Positions 1 to 12,754 are shown, counted from the stretch's first letter. The stretch: DNA of 64,000 bases from Sesamum alatum (GCA_034509735.1 JACGWO010000005.1:29604479-29668478); one strand, 5' to 3'. Notes: generated by a model from the sequence alone, not told the origin. Translations and numbers: made by a program.

Positions 1-191
1 AACTATATGAGCATAATTTCTTTTTTCCAACGAATATTATCATCATTTATCAAAACATTTTTCGTAATAAATTCTCCTATTATTGTTGATAAAAACCATC
101 ATTTCTTTTTCCAACAACCTGCATGCCTGAAGATTTTCAAGTTTATGAATTATGTTATAATTATTTCCTCAGTTATTATTTATGTTCTTAG

Positions 192-236
<45 letters not shown>

Positions 237-1764
237 CATATTAATTTTCCTGAACAAAAAAGAAAAAAATGCAAGCAACCCTCCTGTAATATTACAAATG
301 TGCAAATTACCCCCTATGAAAAATTAAATAGCAGTTTACCTCTCCAAGAAGGTAAATTGTTCAATTTTAAATTGCTATTTTTTTATAATAAATAATTTAC
401 TCATTCGCAATATCATAGGGAAGTTAATTGCATTAAACCCAAAAATACAATAACAATCAAGATAATTTAACTCTTTATCTTATATTAAATGTACGAAATT
501 TTTTTGGTAGATTGACATAAACATCATGATGACATGATTTATCCCAGTGAAATAAAGCTAGTTGTTGCTAATATCTCGATTCCTTCTTCTATAACTATAG
601 CGCGGAGAAGGAGAGATAAGAAAATACATTGAAAACGTCAAATATTTTAAGTCCTTCTTTTTAACAATCACGGGCTGAACTTAAATAGTTTAATGTTTTT
701 CTTCATGTTTATACAATTGAGTCGAGCTCGACTCAAGCTTCAAATCTTATAATAAAAAGAAATGTATTCAAACTCGACTTATTGTGCTGTCCAAATCAAG
801 TTTAAATAAGCTTTTAACGATCACACTTGAATTAAGTATTAACTTGATTCGTTTGCAGCTCTAAGCTCACATCAATTATGTGGTAATTTGATCGTTAGAT
901 TCTTATATACATAGTTTTAACGAATATCGACTTGCATTTGCTCAAAGGAAACAAAAGCACAAGTTGCCTAGATCTCAGACAAGGACAAAGATAAATAGCT
1001 TATAGCTACAATTCAGCAGAAGTTTCTGATAAATGACATGCAGAAGGTTTTTTCTTCGGAGCAGTGATCATATACATTTACCAGGAAGAATGAAACATAG
1101 GTGCTTCATGAGATTAATCTAGTTCAAAAATGCTGTACCGGAAAAATAAATATTGGAAGACACGATATCAGCAGAAGCGTATATCAGAAAAGGAAAGATG
1201 GTATTAGTTACTCAGATTAATGTAATTCTTGAATCAGAAACTGCAACAGAAAGCATCAAGCATAACATGATCGAGGGCTTGAATCATAATTCTCAATATG
1301 CAGAACTATCAAGGGAGGTTTCTGTAATCGTCCCTAATGTTCTTTCTCAATGGTTAATGATTGTGCTGTGTTCATGCAGTTAAGCTGTCACTTTCTAAAG
1401 TAAATAGAACGACAAACAAAGGGGACGGGCTTTTGCTGTAGTAACACAAAAAGACTGTGATTATGCTAATGAAGATACTATGAACTTGCGGAAAGTAATT
1501 AAAGAATGTAAGCAGGCAATCTGCTGAATAAACGTATTATTGGGTAAAAGCTGAGATTCGGGTATAGTCGAACAAGAACTTGTAATATTCAGATAAGCAT
1601 TGTAGCATAGTATGTTACAAGAATGCTAATCCTACACTACACTCTTGATGAAACTAATGCTATCTACACTAGATAAGTATTGGTCAAAATGTAATTCTTC
1701 TTCAAGAGGCCTAAAATATATTTATGATGTACCAAGAAATTAATACTATACATTTGGATTGAAA
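1..1764. other. AT-rich intergenic DNA 3' of the ARO gene
   Basis: I see no convincing gene here; the short open frames lack family features. The stretch holds an (AG)n microsatellite at 197-233. At about 718-866 there is a degenerate block with GAGCTCGACTC at one end and a gattcgtttgcagctct-type sequence at the other, which looks like a worn relative of the hAT element at 48124-50174. The 3' UTR and poly(A) site of the minus-strand ARO gene should lie in the last few hundred bases, but no single signal stands out. Confidence 0.6.
197..233. repeat. (AG)n microsatellite
   Basis: An uninterrupted AG dinucleotide run of about 18 units. Confidence 0.95.
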
Positions 1765-3771
1765 TCAATGGTATCCTTTGGAGGCCCTGGATTGGTAGAG
1801 TTCCAATCTCTTTTTTCCTTCGTAAGCTAAGGTTTCAAGTTCTTTATCCTGCATTAAAGTAGCCTGCTTCGTAGCCCATTCCAACACAATGAGCACGTCT
1901 TCCTTAGCTAAGTCCTCACTATCGGGGACATGCATCGCAAGATAACATAGTAACATAAAGGAGGGAAACTGTACCATTTGCTCGCCAAAATAAACTAACG
2001 GTATGAGGTGCTTAATACCGCCTTCAGAGATTATGGATTTGCAGTGATTGACGTTGAGAAAATTATTTGGTCCAGCAAATTTGTTGAGTGCTACTGCTGC
2101 CTCACTAGTGATTTCTGGTTCCCGGTCGTCGAGCAACTTTACCAACGGGCCGACGAATCGTGTCTCACTTGCACGGAAAGTTCTTGCCAAGTTCCCAACA
2201 GACCTGATGCTGGGAATGAGCAATTCTGATTCTGCTTTCTGAATAATTGTGAGAAACTGGTCCACTACAGCTTTGCAAGCTGGTGCAGTAGGCTTAAAAG
2301 CCAAACGCCTCAACGTTTCGTCTTGCTCAGCCACAGCCGTGATCTCCATTAACGCCATGGCTGAATTGTATTGAACTTCTTCGGGACCCTTGTCAATCAA
2401 CACAGAAAAGCATAAAAGGGCTCTAGATTCTGTTATGCTCCTACAAATTGTAACATTTCCTGCGCAGAGGTATCGAAGTGCTCGGGCAGCCATGGACTTC
2501 ATTTCTGCCTTAGTAGCAGGATCTTCAAATTCCCTACCCTTAATGCTGTCTCCACTAATGGCAGTATGTGGCCTATGATGATGGCGGTGGCGACCTTTTT
2601 TTTTGTGGTTTTGGTTAGTTTTCGAGTTCTGCCTAGTGGTCTCGGAATTGTTGGCTTGAGGCTGTCCCTCGCCTTGCTCATTTCCTTTCGGCAACGTTGC
2701 TGCTTTCACTGCCATAGTATTTGTCACCAGATTCTGCATTTGGCTATTGTTTGTCATTCCCATTGGGCGCTGAATTTTACTCTTACACTCATCATCATGT
2801 TCGTTATTCCTATAGTTATCATCAGTAACGTCTATGTCATTCTTCTGGTTATTAGCCATCACAACCGAGTGAATCGACATGCCATGTTTAGTGGGTATAG
2901 CATACTTACTATGCTCCTGAATTGTCTCGAAAGCAAGATGACTAACTAGCAACTGAATAACGTTGCTCTGAGCAAAATGATCTTGGCACTTGCGATGATG
3001 AGCAGCCAATTCCGAGACTGCCCAAGCAACCACAACCTGAACCTTCATGTGCCCTTCTTTGAGGATTTTCCCAAACACCTGGCAGACACCTGCATTCACA
3101 ATCTGTTCGACGCTGTCCGGGTCCCTTCCCAGCAGCCCAATTGCCCTGGCAGCACTCTCCTGCCCTTCCATTCTCCCTTCCTTCGCCAACTTCAACAATG
3201 GCCCCACCCCTCCTTCCTCAATTATCAACTTCCCATACCGATCGTTGTCCCGTGCCAACGACACAAGCGAAGCAGCAGCATCCGTCCGGTCCTCTATCGT
3301 ACCCGAGCACAAGATTGCAATCTGTTCCCATATCAAGCACAGAATCGGCTCGTTTGCCGCGATTGGCGGCAGCCCCAGATATTCGTCGTCACGATCATCC
3401 GCAGGGGTCGACACACGAAGGAGCCACGAAACATCTCCAATCGAATTCTCAAGCTGTTGGGTGATTTTCCTGAATGCCCCTGCTGGGATTATGGTGAAAA
3501 TGCGCGCGATGCCATTGGCTCGGCACTTGAGCACGAGCGTCAGGGCCTTGTCGAGGACTTGCTCCGTATCATCAATGATTCGTCGCGTGGGCCGCTCGTA
3601 GAGATCGCCGCTGGCTCGCGCGGCCTGGCGGAGGAGGCCCACGAGCTTCTCACTCTTGGTCTTGACTTCCAAGCAATCTTGGCGGAAAGAAATGGCGCCG
3701 TCCGCCAACTTTACAACCTCGTCCGCGTATTGTATCGGCTTCACGAGGATTTCTTTCACGAAATCCCCCAT
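1765..3771 (-). CDS. ARO: Armadillo-repeat-only (ARO-type) protein
   Basis: A single-exon frame of 668 codons starting at an ATG (MGDFVKEILVKPIQYADEVV). Residues 1 to about 130 form a helical N-terminal region. Armadillo-like repeats follow at about 150-290 (EEGGVGPLLKLAKEG, ESAARAIGLLGRDP) and again at about 420-640 (SEAAVALNKFAG). Between them, at about 300-415, lies a low-complexity polar linker with a basic His/Arg-rich patch (KKKGRHRHHHRPH). This order, the length and the lack of introns match the plant ARO family. In Arabidopsis, ARO proteins act in polarised tip growth (pollen tubes, root hairs) with ROP GTPase signalling and actin; that role here is inferred from the family. No frameshift is seen, so the gene looks intact. 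A long open frame on the opposite strand (2977-3882) is a shadow of this gene. Confidence 0.88.
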   Translation of the reverse strand: MGDFVKEILVKPIQYADEVVKLADGAISFRQDCLEVKTKSEKLVGLLRQAARASGDLYERPTRRIIDDTEQVLDKALTLVLKCRANGIARIFTIIPAGAFRKITQQLENSIGDVSWLLRVSTPADDRDDEYLGLPPIAANEPILCLIWEQIAILCSGTIEDRTDAAASLVSLARDNDRYGKLIIEEGGVGPLLKLAKEGRMEGQESAARAIGLLGRDPDSVEQIVNAGVCQVFGKILKEGHMKVQVVVAWAVSELAAHHRKCQDHFAQSNVIQLLVSHLAFETIQEHSKYAIPTKHGMSIHSVVMANNQKNDIDVTDDNYRNNEHDDECKSKIQRPMGMTNNSQMQNLVTNTMAVKAATLPKGNEQGEGQPQANNSETTRQNSKTNQNHKKKGRHRHHHRPHTAISGDSIKGREFEDPATKAEMKSMAARALRYLCAGNVTICRSITESRALLCFSVLIDKGPEEVQYNSAMALMEITAVAEQDETLRRLAFKPTAPACKAVVDQFLTIIQKAESELLIPSIRSVGNLARTFRASETRFVGPLVKLLDDREPEITSEAAVALNKFAGPNNFLNVNHCKSIISEGGIKHLIPLVYFGEQMVQFPSFMLLCYLAMHVPDSEDLAKEDVLIVLEWATKQATLMQDKELETLAYEGKKRLELYQSRASKGYH

Positions 3772-4469
3772 GATCTCGGCGGAATTCCTACCGAATCAAA
3801 CACAACAGATGATGAATTTCCTCTCCTTGGTCCTTTTCCAAATCAAGAAAGTCGTTTGGGAATATTGACGTGGTATTATTAGCTTTGCTTTTCATGTTAA
3901 CGGGGTTTAGCAAAATGGGAAGGCGTTTCCATAGCGATGACAGCCGGAGGAGGATGAGAAGGCCGGCGAGCGGGCGGCGGTGGTGGTGGAGGAGATGGCA
4001 GTTTCCGGGAGTGGAGTGGTAACACGAAATTGTCTCACTATCTTCTGGTTTTTCATTAAACCAAAACTACTGACTGTTACCACCTTTTTTATAGGGACTG
4101 CGTCTGCGTTGGTTGGTCTTTATACAATCCAACATGCAGCAAAAACAGACACTATCCCTTTCCCCATAATACATACTATACCTTTATATATATACACACA
4201 CACACTCCTATGTGTGTGCAAAAATAAATTTCAATATAATAATAAAAAAATTAAATAAATATGTGAAATGAGAAAGAAAAATGAGACTCTAAAAAAACCA
4301 CCAATTGGGTGTTTTTCAATTATTAAATAGTATAGTAAAGATAAATTGGTCGATTTTCTTAAATATCGGCGAGCGCTGCTGAATTTATATTAATTACATG
4401 GTGGGTGCAGTACATTTATAATATGATTACTATATAGTTTTAAGAAAATAATCATAAGTACATTAATAC
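3772..4469. promoter_or_regulatory. Upstream region of the ARO gene
   Basis: This stretch lies 5' of the minus-strand ARO start codon and should hold its 5' UTR and promoter. A (TA)/(CA) run at about 4173-4206 reads TATATATAAAGG on the minus strand and could serve as a TATA element about 400 bases from the start codon. That is an inference from base pattern only. No other gene is supported. Confidence 0.3.
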
Positions 4470-4650
4470 ATATATTAATGAGGTCTAATTTAATTGATGA
4501 AATTAAAGCTTCGTAACTATGAGGTCATGGGTTCGAAAATCCCACAAATATGTGATTTTTGATCTATTTAAAATAAATTTATAAAAATTATTTTACGGGT
4601 AATTTTTTCTTTTTAAAATGATTGTCTTTTTTTTTTTTTTTTTTTTAAAA
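4470..4650 (+). mobile_element. SINE-like, tRNA-related fragment
   Basis: The stretch cttcgtaactatgaggtcat, followed by gggttcgaaaatccc, resembles the tRNA-derived head of plant SINEs. It has a B-box-like GGTTCGA. A homopyrimidine/poly(T) run ends near 4646. An A box is not clear and no TSD was found, so this may be a worn partial copy. Confidence 0.35.
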
Positions 4651-4710
4651 GTGAATTTATGAAGAATTGGTTTTGTTAGGTTATAGTTATATTGAGTGCA
4701 TGATTATTAA

Positions 4711-5033
4711 GGATTAAAGTCATTTTTGTTCATGTAACTATACTTCATTTTTATTTTAGTCCTTTATCTTTTTAGGGTTTTAAAAAAATCCAATAACTTT
4801 TTAATTGTCACGATTTTGGTCCTCCTTTCGCTGGAATTTTTTCAACATGACCGAAAATGTCTGAAATTTGGGCCTCCACGTCAGACATTTCTGGCAACTT
4901 TAGAGAAATTCCAGCAAAAGGAGGACCAGAATCATGGCAATTAAAAAGCTACAAAACCTTTTTGAAACACTAGAAAGATAAAGGACTAAATAAAAATCGA
5001 GTATAGTCACAGAACCAAAAATTCCCTTAAGCC
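4711..5033. mobile_element. Mutator-type MITE, 10-bp TSD
   Basis: A 323-bp palindromic element. Its left end (GGATTAAAGTCATTTTTGTTC-like) is complementary to its right end (...accaaaaattcccttaagcc). It is flanked by the direct repeat tgattattaa at 4701-4710 and 5034-5043. A 9-10 bp TSD with long inverted repeats is typical of Mutator-derived MITEs. It has no coding capacity. Confidence 0.8.
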
Positions 5034-5106
5034 TGATTATTAATTCTATATGAATATCTCAAAATTAATCTTAGTTTGTGGTTTACCTTTTTCAAGTTTT
5101 TAATTA

Positions 5107-5532
5107 GGGTGAATTACAGTGACCTTCCTTAAGGGTTGGCATAATTATGGATACCCCTTATTATTTCAAAAATTATAAATACCCCCTAAGGTTTGTAATT
5201 TTTTAGCCAAGGGCCTGAAATGGTCTATTTTGCCCTTGAATTTTTTTTTTTAAAATTGTAGAAAAATCATCCGAGGCAAATTACATTATTGCTCCTCTGT
5301 GTCAAAAACGTAAAAAACCTCTCCCTGTGCATTTTTGACCAAAACAATTTAGAAATTTTAAAAAGTAATTCAATTTGCATAAAGGCATTTTTGACAGTTC
5401 ACCCATAAAAATGAATAAAAATAAATTAATTATTAAACGGTTACAAACCCCAGGGGGTATTTATAATTTTTGAAACAACAAGGGGTATTCGTAATTATGT
5501 CAAATTTCAGGGGATGTCATTGTAATTCACCC
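5107..5532. mobile_element. Mutator-type MITE, 9-bp TSD
   Basis: A 426-bp element with inverted ends (gggtgaattacagtgacc and ...tgtcattgtaattcaccc). It is flanked by ttttaatta at 5098-5106 and 5533-5541. The same sequence family appears at 21820-22204 and 59780-60204. Confidence 0.85.
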
Positions 5533-5689
5533 TTTTAATTATGCATGGTTTTTAAAGAACTGATTTATGTGTATTCATCTAAACAAACTCCTTAATACAA
5601 AATTATATCTTCAAGATTTGGGTATTAATTGAATTTATCTTTTTATCTGAAATAAATCCATCACTACAAAAAAAAGGCGGGAATTGGGA

Positions 5690-6340
5690 CGGTTTACCAT
5701 GACCATTCCAAAGCCTGGTCCAAATTGAAACGGTAATTGGAATTGTTGTGGAATGGTAACCCGCTGCTGACGTCACTTTCGTATTATTCGGAGTCAGAAT
5801 GTTTAAAAACGGCAAGACCGTTCCTGATTATGTGCGAAAATATGTGTCAATCTGTAAACCCAGTATCGTTCCAAAAAGGGAGCGGATATATTTTGGCATT
5901 CAATTTGGAACGCATATGTGGAAATTGGAACGGTTATTTGACCTGAGAACATAACCGTTCCTACCTGTGTTCCACAACCCGAGACGAATTGGAACACATG
6001 GTCGATCGTTCCAACTTGTAGTGATAAATAAGACCTTTTTACGCCTTGTGTGAATAATGTAATGCAAATACCATTCCAAATTGTGAGTCGTGTGAAAATG
6101 ACGTTTAGTTCCAACGACCGTTCCAACATGTGTTACCATCAGGAACTATCTATTTACATAGTGGATTATGTATTCTGATTACCGTTCCAAATATGCTCGA
6201 ACGGCTATATTATAACGGTTACTTTAGCGTTGGTGTTTCCGTTCCAGAGCTCGTTCCTAATACTGAAGAAACGACTATATTTCAACAGCTAGTTTAGTGT
6301 TCCAAATAATATTCTAATGTCCGTTCTAATATTATTCTAT
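5690..6340. promoter_or_regulatory. CACTA left subterminal repeats (CCGTTCC motif)
   Basis: More than ten copies of accgttcc/ggaacggt, many slightly mutated (for example accattcc), lie in both orientations just inside the left end. In En/Spm such arrays bind the TNPA protein. That role here is inferred from position and repetition. Confidence 0.65.
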
Positions 6341-6615
6341 ATATATATGTCCCCTTCATTTTAATTGCTCTTATTACTCTCTCTCCAATTCATTTCTTCT
6401 AACTCCCTCTCTTGATTCTTTATATGTAAAATCGAATATATCAACAATCTTCGCTAAATTTGCATTGATCTTTAAAGGTGTTTTGTTCAGGTAACAAGTT
6501 GAAACTCTTTAATGGTTGTATATATACATATATATTTGTTCTAGTCATTTAATTATTGTTGTGAATTGCTTGTGTACGTAGGGCTAATCATGTGTTAAGA
6601 CAGTTAAGGAGATGG

Positions 6616-9600
6616 ATGTATGATCGAGACCTGTTGGGTGTGACGCTGGAGTTTGAGGATGGTGTTACAACATTTCTAAAATGGGCCCAGTCTCAACGTG
6701 CATATATGGACGGGGAGAAGTTTAAGTGTCCCTGTTGAAAGTGCAAAAATAAACGGTTCAAAACACCGGACGAGGTAAAGTTCAACTTGTGTATCAAAGG
6801 GATTATGCCGGAGTACTATAATAGGACTTCGCATGGTGAGGAGAGGGTGTAGGAATACTTTGATGCATTGACCGTTCCCCCTGTGGAGCAGCAGCAAAGG
6901 CCAGCCGTTCAGGAGGAGGCTAGTTCGCATTGGGGTGATGTAACTCAGATGGATTGGGCATAGAGGATGGTATTCGATGCCATCAGGCCGTCTTTCTAGT
7001 CTTCTTATAATCAGGAGGGACCAATTGATGATGGTACTCAATATTGTCTTTCTGATGTCGGTCCTAGTTCATATTACGGTGAGGGGCCCTATGATTATGT
7101 ATCTAGGTTGTCAGATCATATTCTTGATGTAGTTAATGTTGCCGACCAACCGTTGTGGAACAGCTGCACTCAATCTCAATTGGCGTTAATTGCTAGTTTG
7201 GTGAATATCAAGGCCAAAGGGGATTTTTCTGAGCATACATATGATCGCTTGTGCCAATAGGCTAATTATATAATGCCCCGCTATCACACTTTCCCCCTCA
7301 ATTATTACAGTATGAAGAAATTGATAAAAGAATTAGGTTTACCAGTTGAGAAGATTAATGCATGCAAAAATTGTTGCATGTTGTACTGGAAGGACGATAT
7401 TGATCTGGAATATTGCAAGTTTTGTGGAGATGCTAGGTACAAGCCCACCAAGGACAGAAATCCTAGACGCAAGAAGTCCCCGTATGCCATTCTTAGGTAT
7501 CTTCCGCTTACCCCTCGGCTGCAGAGGTTGTATGCGTCGGAGGCTACTACAGAGCACATGACGTGGCATGCCAGCCATCAGACGGAGGAGGGATCCATGT
7601 GTCATCCGTCCTATGCAGAGGCTTGGAAGCATTTCGACCGGACGTATCCTGATTTTGCAACTAAGCCCCGTAATGTTAGACTAGGGTTGTGCACGGATGG
7701 GTTTGCACCGCACGACCAGTATGGTAAAACTTACTCTTGTTGGCCCGTGATACTTACACCATACAATATCCCACCAGGAATATGCATGAAGTCTGAGTAT
7801 ATGTTCCTAACGATGGTGATCCGTGACCAATCCAATCCCAAACGTCTTATCGGTGTCTACCTGGAGTCGTTGATCGAGGAGTTGTAGAATTTATGGCATG
7901 TGGGTGTACGTACGCACGACACTGTGACAAACCAGGCATTCATGACGCGGATCGCATTTATGTGGATAGTGAACGACCTTCCCGCCTATGGGATGGCGTA
8001 TGGATGGAGTATCCTCGGTGTTCTGGGGTGTCCAATTTGTATGGAGGACACACGGACATTCTATTTACAGCACTCGCAGGAACAAGAAAGTCTTCACTAA
8101 AAGTCAAATGGAGAGGAAGGTTGCACGTCTGAGGCTGACTGGAGAACAAATCTGAACCCGTGTCAATACGTTTAGTGTTGCAGTCAAATAACCATTGAGT
8201 GAACCGGAAGACTACGGTGTCGACCATAAATAGACGAAGAAAAACATCTTTTGGGAGCTTGAACACTTGGGAGCGCATCTGATACGACACAATCTTGATG
8301 TCATGCACATTGAGAAGACTGTGTTCGACCTTATATTCAATATTGTGATGGACATAAAGGGAAAAACGAAGGACAATCTGAATGCACGGAAGGATCTAAA
8401 GATCATATGTAATCGGCCGGAGCTTGAGGTGGAGGAAAGGAGACCGAACGTTATGCCCAAAGTTGTATATATACTGACAAAGGATCAGAAGAAGAGGATA
8501 TATGAGTGGATTCGTTGTCTTAGGTTTCTGGATGGGTACGCATCTAACTTGTCCCGCTTCATCGACATGAAAGAGCTAAGGATGCACGGCATGAAGAGCC
8601 ATGATTGTCATGTATTCATGCAGAAGTTGATTCCGGTTGCCTTCCATGAAATGCTTCCTGAGCACGTGTGGGGGGGCTTTGACGAAGGTGAGCCTTCTAT
8701 TCCAAATCCTATGCTCAACCACACTAGATATGAACAAGGTAAAACAATTGGAAGACAGTGTAGCCGTCATCCTGTGCAACCTCGAGAAGATATTTCCTCC
8801 TTCCTTTTTCGACTCAATGGAGTGCCTAATTGTTCACCTTCCATATGAGGCGCGCGTTGGGGGGGCGTGCAATACAGATGGATGTACCCATTTGAGAGAT
8901 AATTAACCACACTAGAAAATTTACTGTTATATATATATATATATTATTTTCTATCATTCGCATTTTAATAAATACTCGTACGAATAGATTCATACGCGAT
9001 TTGAAGAAGAAGGTGAAAACAAAGCACACATCGAGGCATCAATTGTAGAGGCATATATTGTCGAAGAAATCAGGGTTTTCTCTTACCACTACTTCGAACC
9101 GCACATTCTCTGCAAGCGAAGCAGACCCGGCCGAAATGATGATCTCACGAGCAACGACGATTGAATAGTACGGTCCATTTTCAATCACCCAGGCCAAGCA
9201 AGTGGAGCCTCAGAGAAGATATGGCTGAGTGGTGAGGAACTTCATATTATCGAGACATACGTGTTATGTAATTGTGAAGTAGTTGCGCCGTACTACGAGT
9301 AAGTTTTTGATACAATACATACAATGTATATTTATAATTATCAGTTCCTGATACAGATCGTTCTTGAATGAATTATACGAGCAACGCCATTCGGATGACC
9401 CAATAATTGATCAACTAGTGGCAACTCAATTCAAGGATTGGTTCGAGCGTCGTGTAAGTGTCATTTTCTAATAAATTACGACTCTCTGCTCAATTTTTTA
9501 TAAATTATTTCAATTGATATATGATAAATTGCAGGTGAAACCTGAATTGAATCACACAGATGACGAATTGTTGAAGTTGCATTATTAGGGCCCTAGTGCA

Positions 9601-9888
9601 GAAGTGACGACGTTTCCGTCTTACTTCGTGAATGGCTTCAATTTCCACACTAAACGTCACAATGTGGGGAAGTCAACAATGAATTGTGGTGTTTGTGTCA
9701 AAAGCTCATTATGTACAGACACGGATTCTAACTTCTATGGAATACTGGAAGAGATAATTCAGTTAGATTACCCACTTATTCCAGACATGCACATTGTATT
9801 GTTCAATTGTCCTTTGATCGATCCGGTTAGAGGCATGAAAATACACCCTCGTTATCACATCGTTGATGTCAATTCCAAAAAGCTCTAA
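6616..9888 (+). pseudogene. TNP2-type CACTA transposase, degenerate
   Basis: The frame starting MYDRDLLGVT carries the transposase-associated domain with a zinc-binding pattern (CPC.KCKNKRF). It continues through the tnp2 catalytic family region (MPRYHTFPLNYYSMKK, WKDDIDLEYCKFCGDARY). Further on it enters DUF4218-like (LCNLEKIFPPSFFDSMECLI, EEISGF) and DUF4216-like (FVNGFNFHTKRHN, FYGILEEIIQLDYP) parts, with introns near 9300 and 9460-9535. In-frame stops occur at 6736, 6850, 6961, 6997, 7258 and 7885. Where homologous residues can be guessed they are Gln, Arg or Trp, fitting C-to-T changes. Further frame breaks lie at about 8090-8270. It cannot encode an intact protein. Confidence 0.85.
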
Positions 9889-9989
9889 AATTTAGACATA
9901 AGACATGCTTATTTTATATTTTATTTTGATATATTTCATATTTCATATTTTAATTTTATGAGGAATTTTAGAATATATATATATATATA

Positions 9990-10110
9990 AAAAATATTAT
10001 ATTTAGCCGTGTCAGTGCCGTGTCGTTTCCTAAGTTTTTAAAATTTTTCGTGTCGCTGTGTCTGCGTCGTATCGTGTCCGTGTCGCCGTATCCGTGTGCA
10101 TCGTAGATTT
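9990..10110 (+). repeat. GTGTC-rich degenerate short tandem repeat
   Basis: Inside the CACTA element, pentamer-like units gtgtcg, gtgtcc and gtatcg recur about ten times. From 10130 to 10650 this passes into AT-rich DNA full of ttctgttattttt-like units. No gene is seen between 9889 and 11033. Confidence 0.6.
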
Positions 10111-10734
10111 TCAATAATTAGAAATTTAAGATAATTATTAGAATATTCTAAAAATAATTTTCTGTAAAATTCTATTTTTTCAATAGAGATTTTCAGTTAA
10201 TTTTAAAAATATTTCTCTGTTATTTTTAAAATTTTGTTCTAATATTTTTAAGAAATTCTGTTACAATAAGTTTAAAATTCGGTTATTTTTAAAGTTATTT
10301 TCTGTTATTTATTAAAAAAATATGTTATTTATAAAAAAATATTCTATTATTTTTAAAAAATCCTGTTATTTTTTTAAAAATTCTGTTATGTACTTATTAT
10401 TATAAGTCTTTTCTGCAGTTTTTTAAGTTTTTTTTAAGAATTCTTAAATTTTTTGGGAAAAAACTGTAAATTCTGTAATTTATAAAAAATTTCCTTCATT
10501 TTTATGTATTTTTTGAAAATTTTATGTAATATTCTGCATTTTCTGGGGAAAAAAAACCTGTAAATTCTGTAATTTTTTCTGGGAAAAAAAAACTGTAAAT
10601 TTCTAATTTTTTTCTGATTTTTTGGAATTCATGTGAAATTACTATATTTTGTAAGGATATAAGAAAATATATGTTCCAATTATTATAATATAAATCATAT
10701 TTTCGCGATTAGTATAAGTATATAGGATAATAGA

Positions 10735-10935
10735 AGGATTTAGTGTAATTTTAGGGAAGAATTTTGGGCTTTAATATACATTTTAGGAAATAATTGTAGG
10801 ATTTAGTATACATTTTAAGATCTAGTATACATTGTAGGGAAAATTTCAACAAAAAAAAATTGAGATTTAGTATCCATTTATTAGATGAATTTTTGGACTT
10901 AGTATACAATTTTAGGCTTTAGTTTACATAATTAT
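10735..10935 (+). repeat. Degenerate tandem repeat, ttagtatacattttag unit
   Basis: At least six imperfect copies of ggatttagtatacattttag spaced 20-40 bases apart, in the non-coding spacer between the two CACTA genes. Confidence 0.6.
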
Positions 10936-11033
10936 TTTAAAAAATTAGAAAATTATCATTATTCAAAATAAATTCATACTTATATTTTTTTTAAATTCAT
11001 ACCACTAATATTTTGAAAAAAACATTGTAGATC

Positions 11034-12586
11034 ATGTCTGGTCAGGATTTGCCTCCTTGAGGAGATGGACGTACTCGTGGCCGTGGTCGTGGCCCGTCAG
11101 TTCGACCACTAGCGGGTGCTGCTTCCCAGGTTGGGAAGCAGCATTTCGATGACCCCCACCACCACCACCTGCAGAGCAGTCAGCTATCGCACCAGTGCCG
11201 GATTAGGAGCCCAGTTCGTCTACTCCTGCACGTGTCCCAGAGGATGTCGGACCATCTACCCTTGGACCGGCGGCAAATCCGGCCCGTCCATGGGTTGCAC
11301 CAGCCCCACCACCCCTACCTGCACCACCAGTCCCCCCACCATCCGCGCGCCGGTATATCACCCTCGTCGACGCCAAGTATAATTTTTTTTAAATATTTTT
11401 GTTATTTATATTATTATTTTTTTGTCACACTAATTATTATGTAATTTCAAGCTGAGCGCAAGATACACGAGCGCATGTACGCGGTCGTGGGTGGATATTA
11501 CCCCCACCCTTACGGCTATTTGCGCCAGGTGCCACCAGAGCACCAACATTTTTTATTCGAGAGCTTGAAGGTAACGTACTTTAATTTCAATTTAATGGTA
11601 TAAATTGATTTATTTTTATCAAATATTTTAACAATTTCATTATTTTGCAAATGACGTACCGGTGGGACTGTGACGATGAGTCCATGTTCCGCGTCTTCCA
11701 CATGTTTGCGAGGAAGTTCATCTGCAAGAAATTCGTTCTCGTCAGACAATCTCCGGTAAAGCCTCTTTGGCTAGCGAACGAAGTTTGGCGGCAGCTCCTG
11801 TTGTACTGGGACACTAACGAGTTCAAGGAGGAATGCGCCAAGAACAAGGCCAACTGGTTCGCCAACCCAGCAACATCCTCTACTGTCTACCATGGGGGTT
11901 CTACCTCCATCGGCATGCACAAGAGGAAGATGGTAAGAAATTTATATTTTTTTAAAGTATTCATCATTATTAAATTAAAACTTTAATAATTGTTCCTTCT
12001 TTTTTTTACAGGAGACACAGCTCGGTCGGCCAGTCAAGCAGATGAGTTATTCTCCAGATGCTACAATAAGACGGTCGACGGAGGCTGGAGCGGCCCGAGG
12101 GCAGCGGAAGTGGCGGTAAGTACTCAATTACATTTTCAAATTTATTTCCTTTAATTTTTCGCAATAATAATAATAATAATATGCTATGTTTTGCAGGAGA
12201 CGTTCCAAAAGTTGTTGGAGATCACCAGTCTGAGGCTACGGCTGATCTTGAGATCGTCCGGCCGAATCGGAGGGCTCGGTGGCACAGATCGAGCAAGATT
12301 TGTGGTTAGCTGCGGTCGGGGGCAAGAACAAGGTCGGGTATTCATTTTGGTTCTGAGGCCCACGGCCTTAGCCAGACCTTTACCTCGCCATCACCACCGC
12401 CACCGCCACCATCGAACTTGGAGGATCGCATGGTCAGACTAGAGGAGATGATGGTTGACATGATGGGCATGATGAAGTCTGTGCAGACCAAAACTCCGTT
12501 GCCGGCCCGTCACAGCCTCCGGCAGACTCCCTGCTCCAGACGATGCCGACATGGACCAGGACGAGGGGGATGAGGTGTTGCTTTAG
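11034..12586 (+). pseudogene. TNP1/Ptta-type (En/Spm) second CACTA protein, degenerate
   Basis: It begins with an ATG at 11034 (MSGQDLPP, then an in-frame TGA at 11058) followed by an Arg/Gly stretch and a Pro/His-rich region. Later exon-like blocks match the plant transposase Ptta/En/Spm layout. One at about 11452-11571 ends at a GT donor. Another at about 11650-11933 contains CDDESMFRVF, ECAKNKANW and GGSTSIGMHKRKM and ends at GTAAG. A third at about 12012-12115 contains ADELFSRCYNKTVDGG and ends at GTAAG, followed by ETFQKLLEI from 12197. Stops and frame changes make it a relic. In autonomous elements the product binds the subterminal repeats. Confidence 0.7.
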
Positions 12587-12754
12587 GATTTTTTGAAAAA
12601 AAATTATACTTACATTGGATAAGAAATTATGTATGTTTTGGTATTTAAATAATAATTATTTAACCAAATTCAAAAAAATATATTAATAATTTAAATTTCA
12701 TTTTAAAAATTATTATTATTATTATATAAAATAAAAAAAATAATTAAATCATTT

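Noticed and set aside
2977..3882. A 301-codon open frame on the plus strand opposite the ARO gene
   Set aside because: It is the complement of a conserved armadillo coding sequence and has no protein family features of its own.
4500..4540. A tRNA gene
   Set aside because: Only a B-box-like word is present; no cloverleaf with acceptor stem could be drawn, so it is listed as SINE-like.
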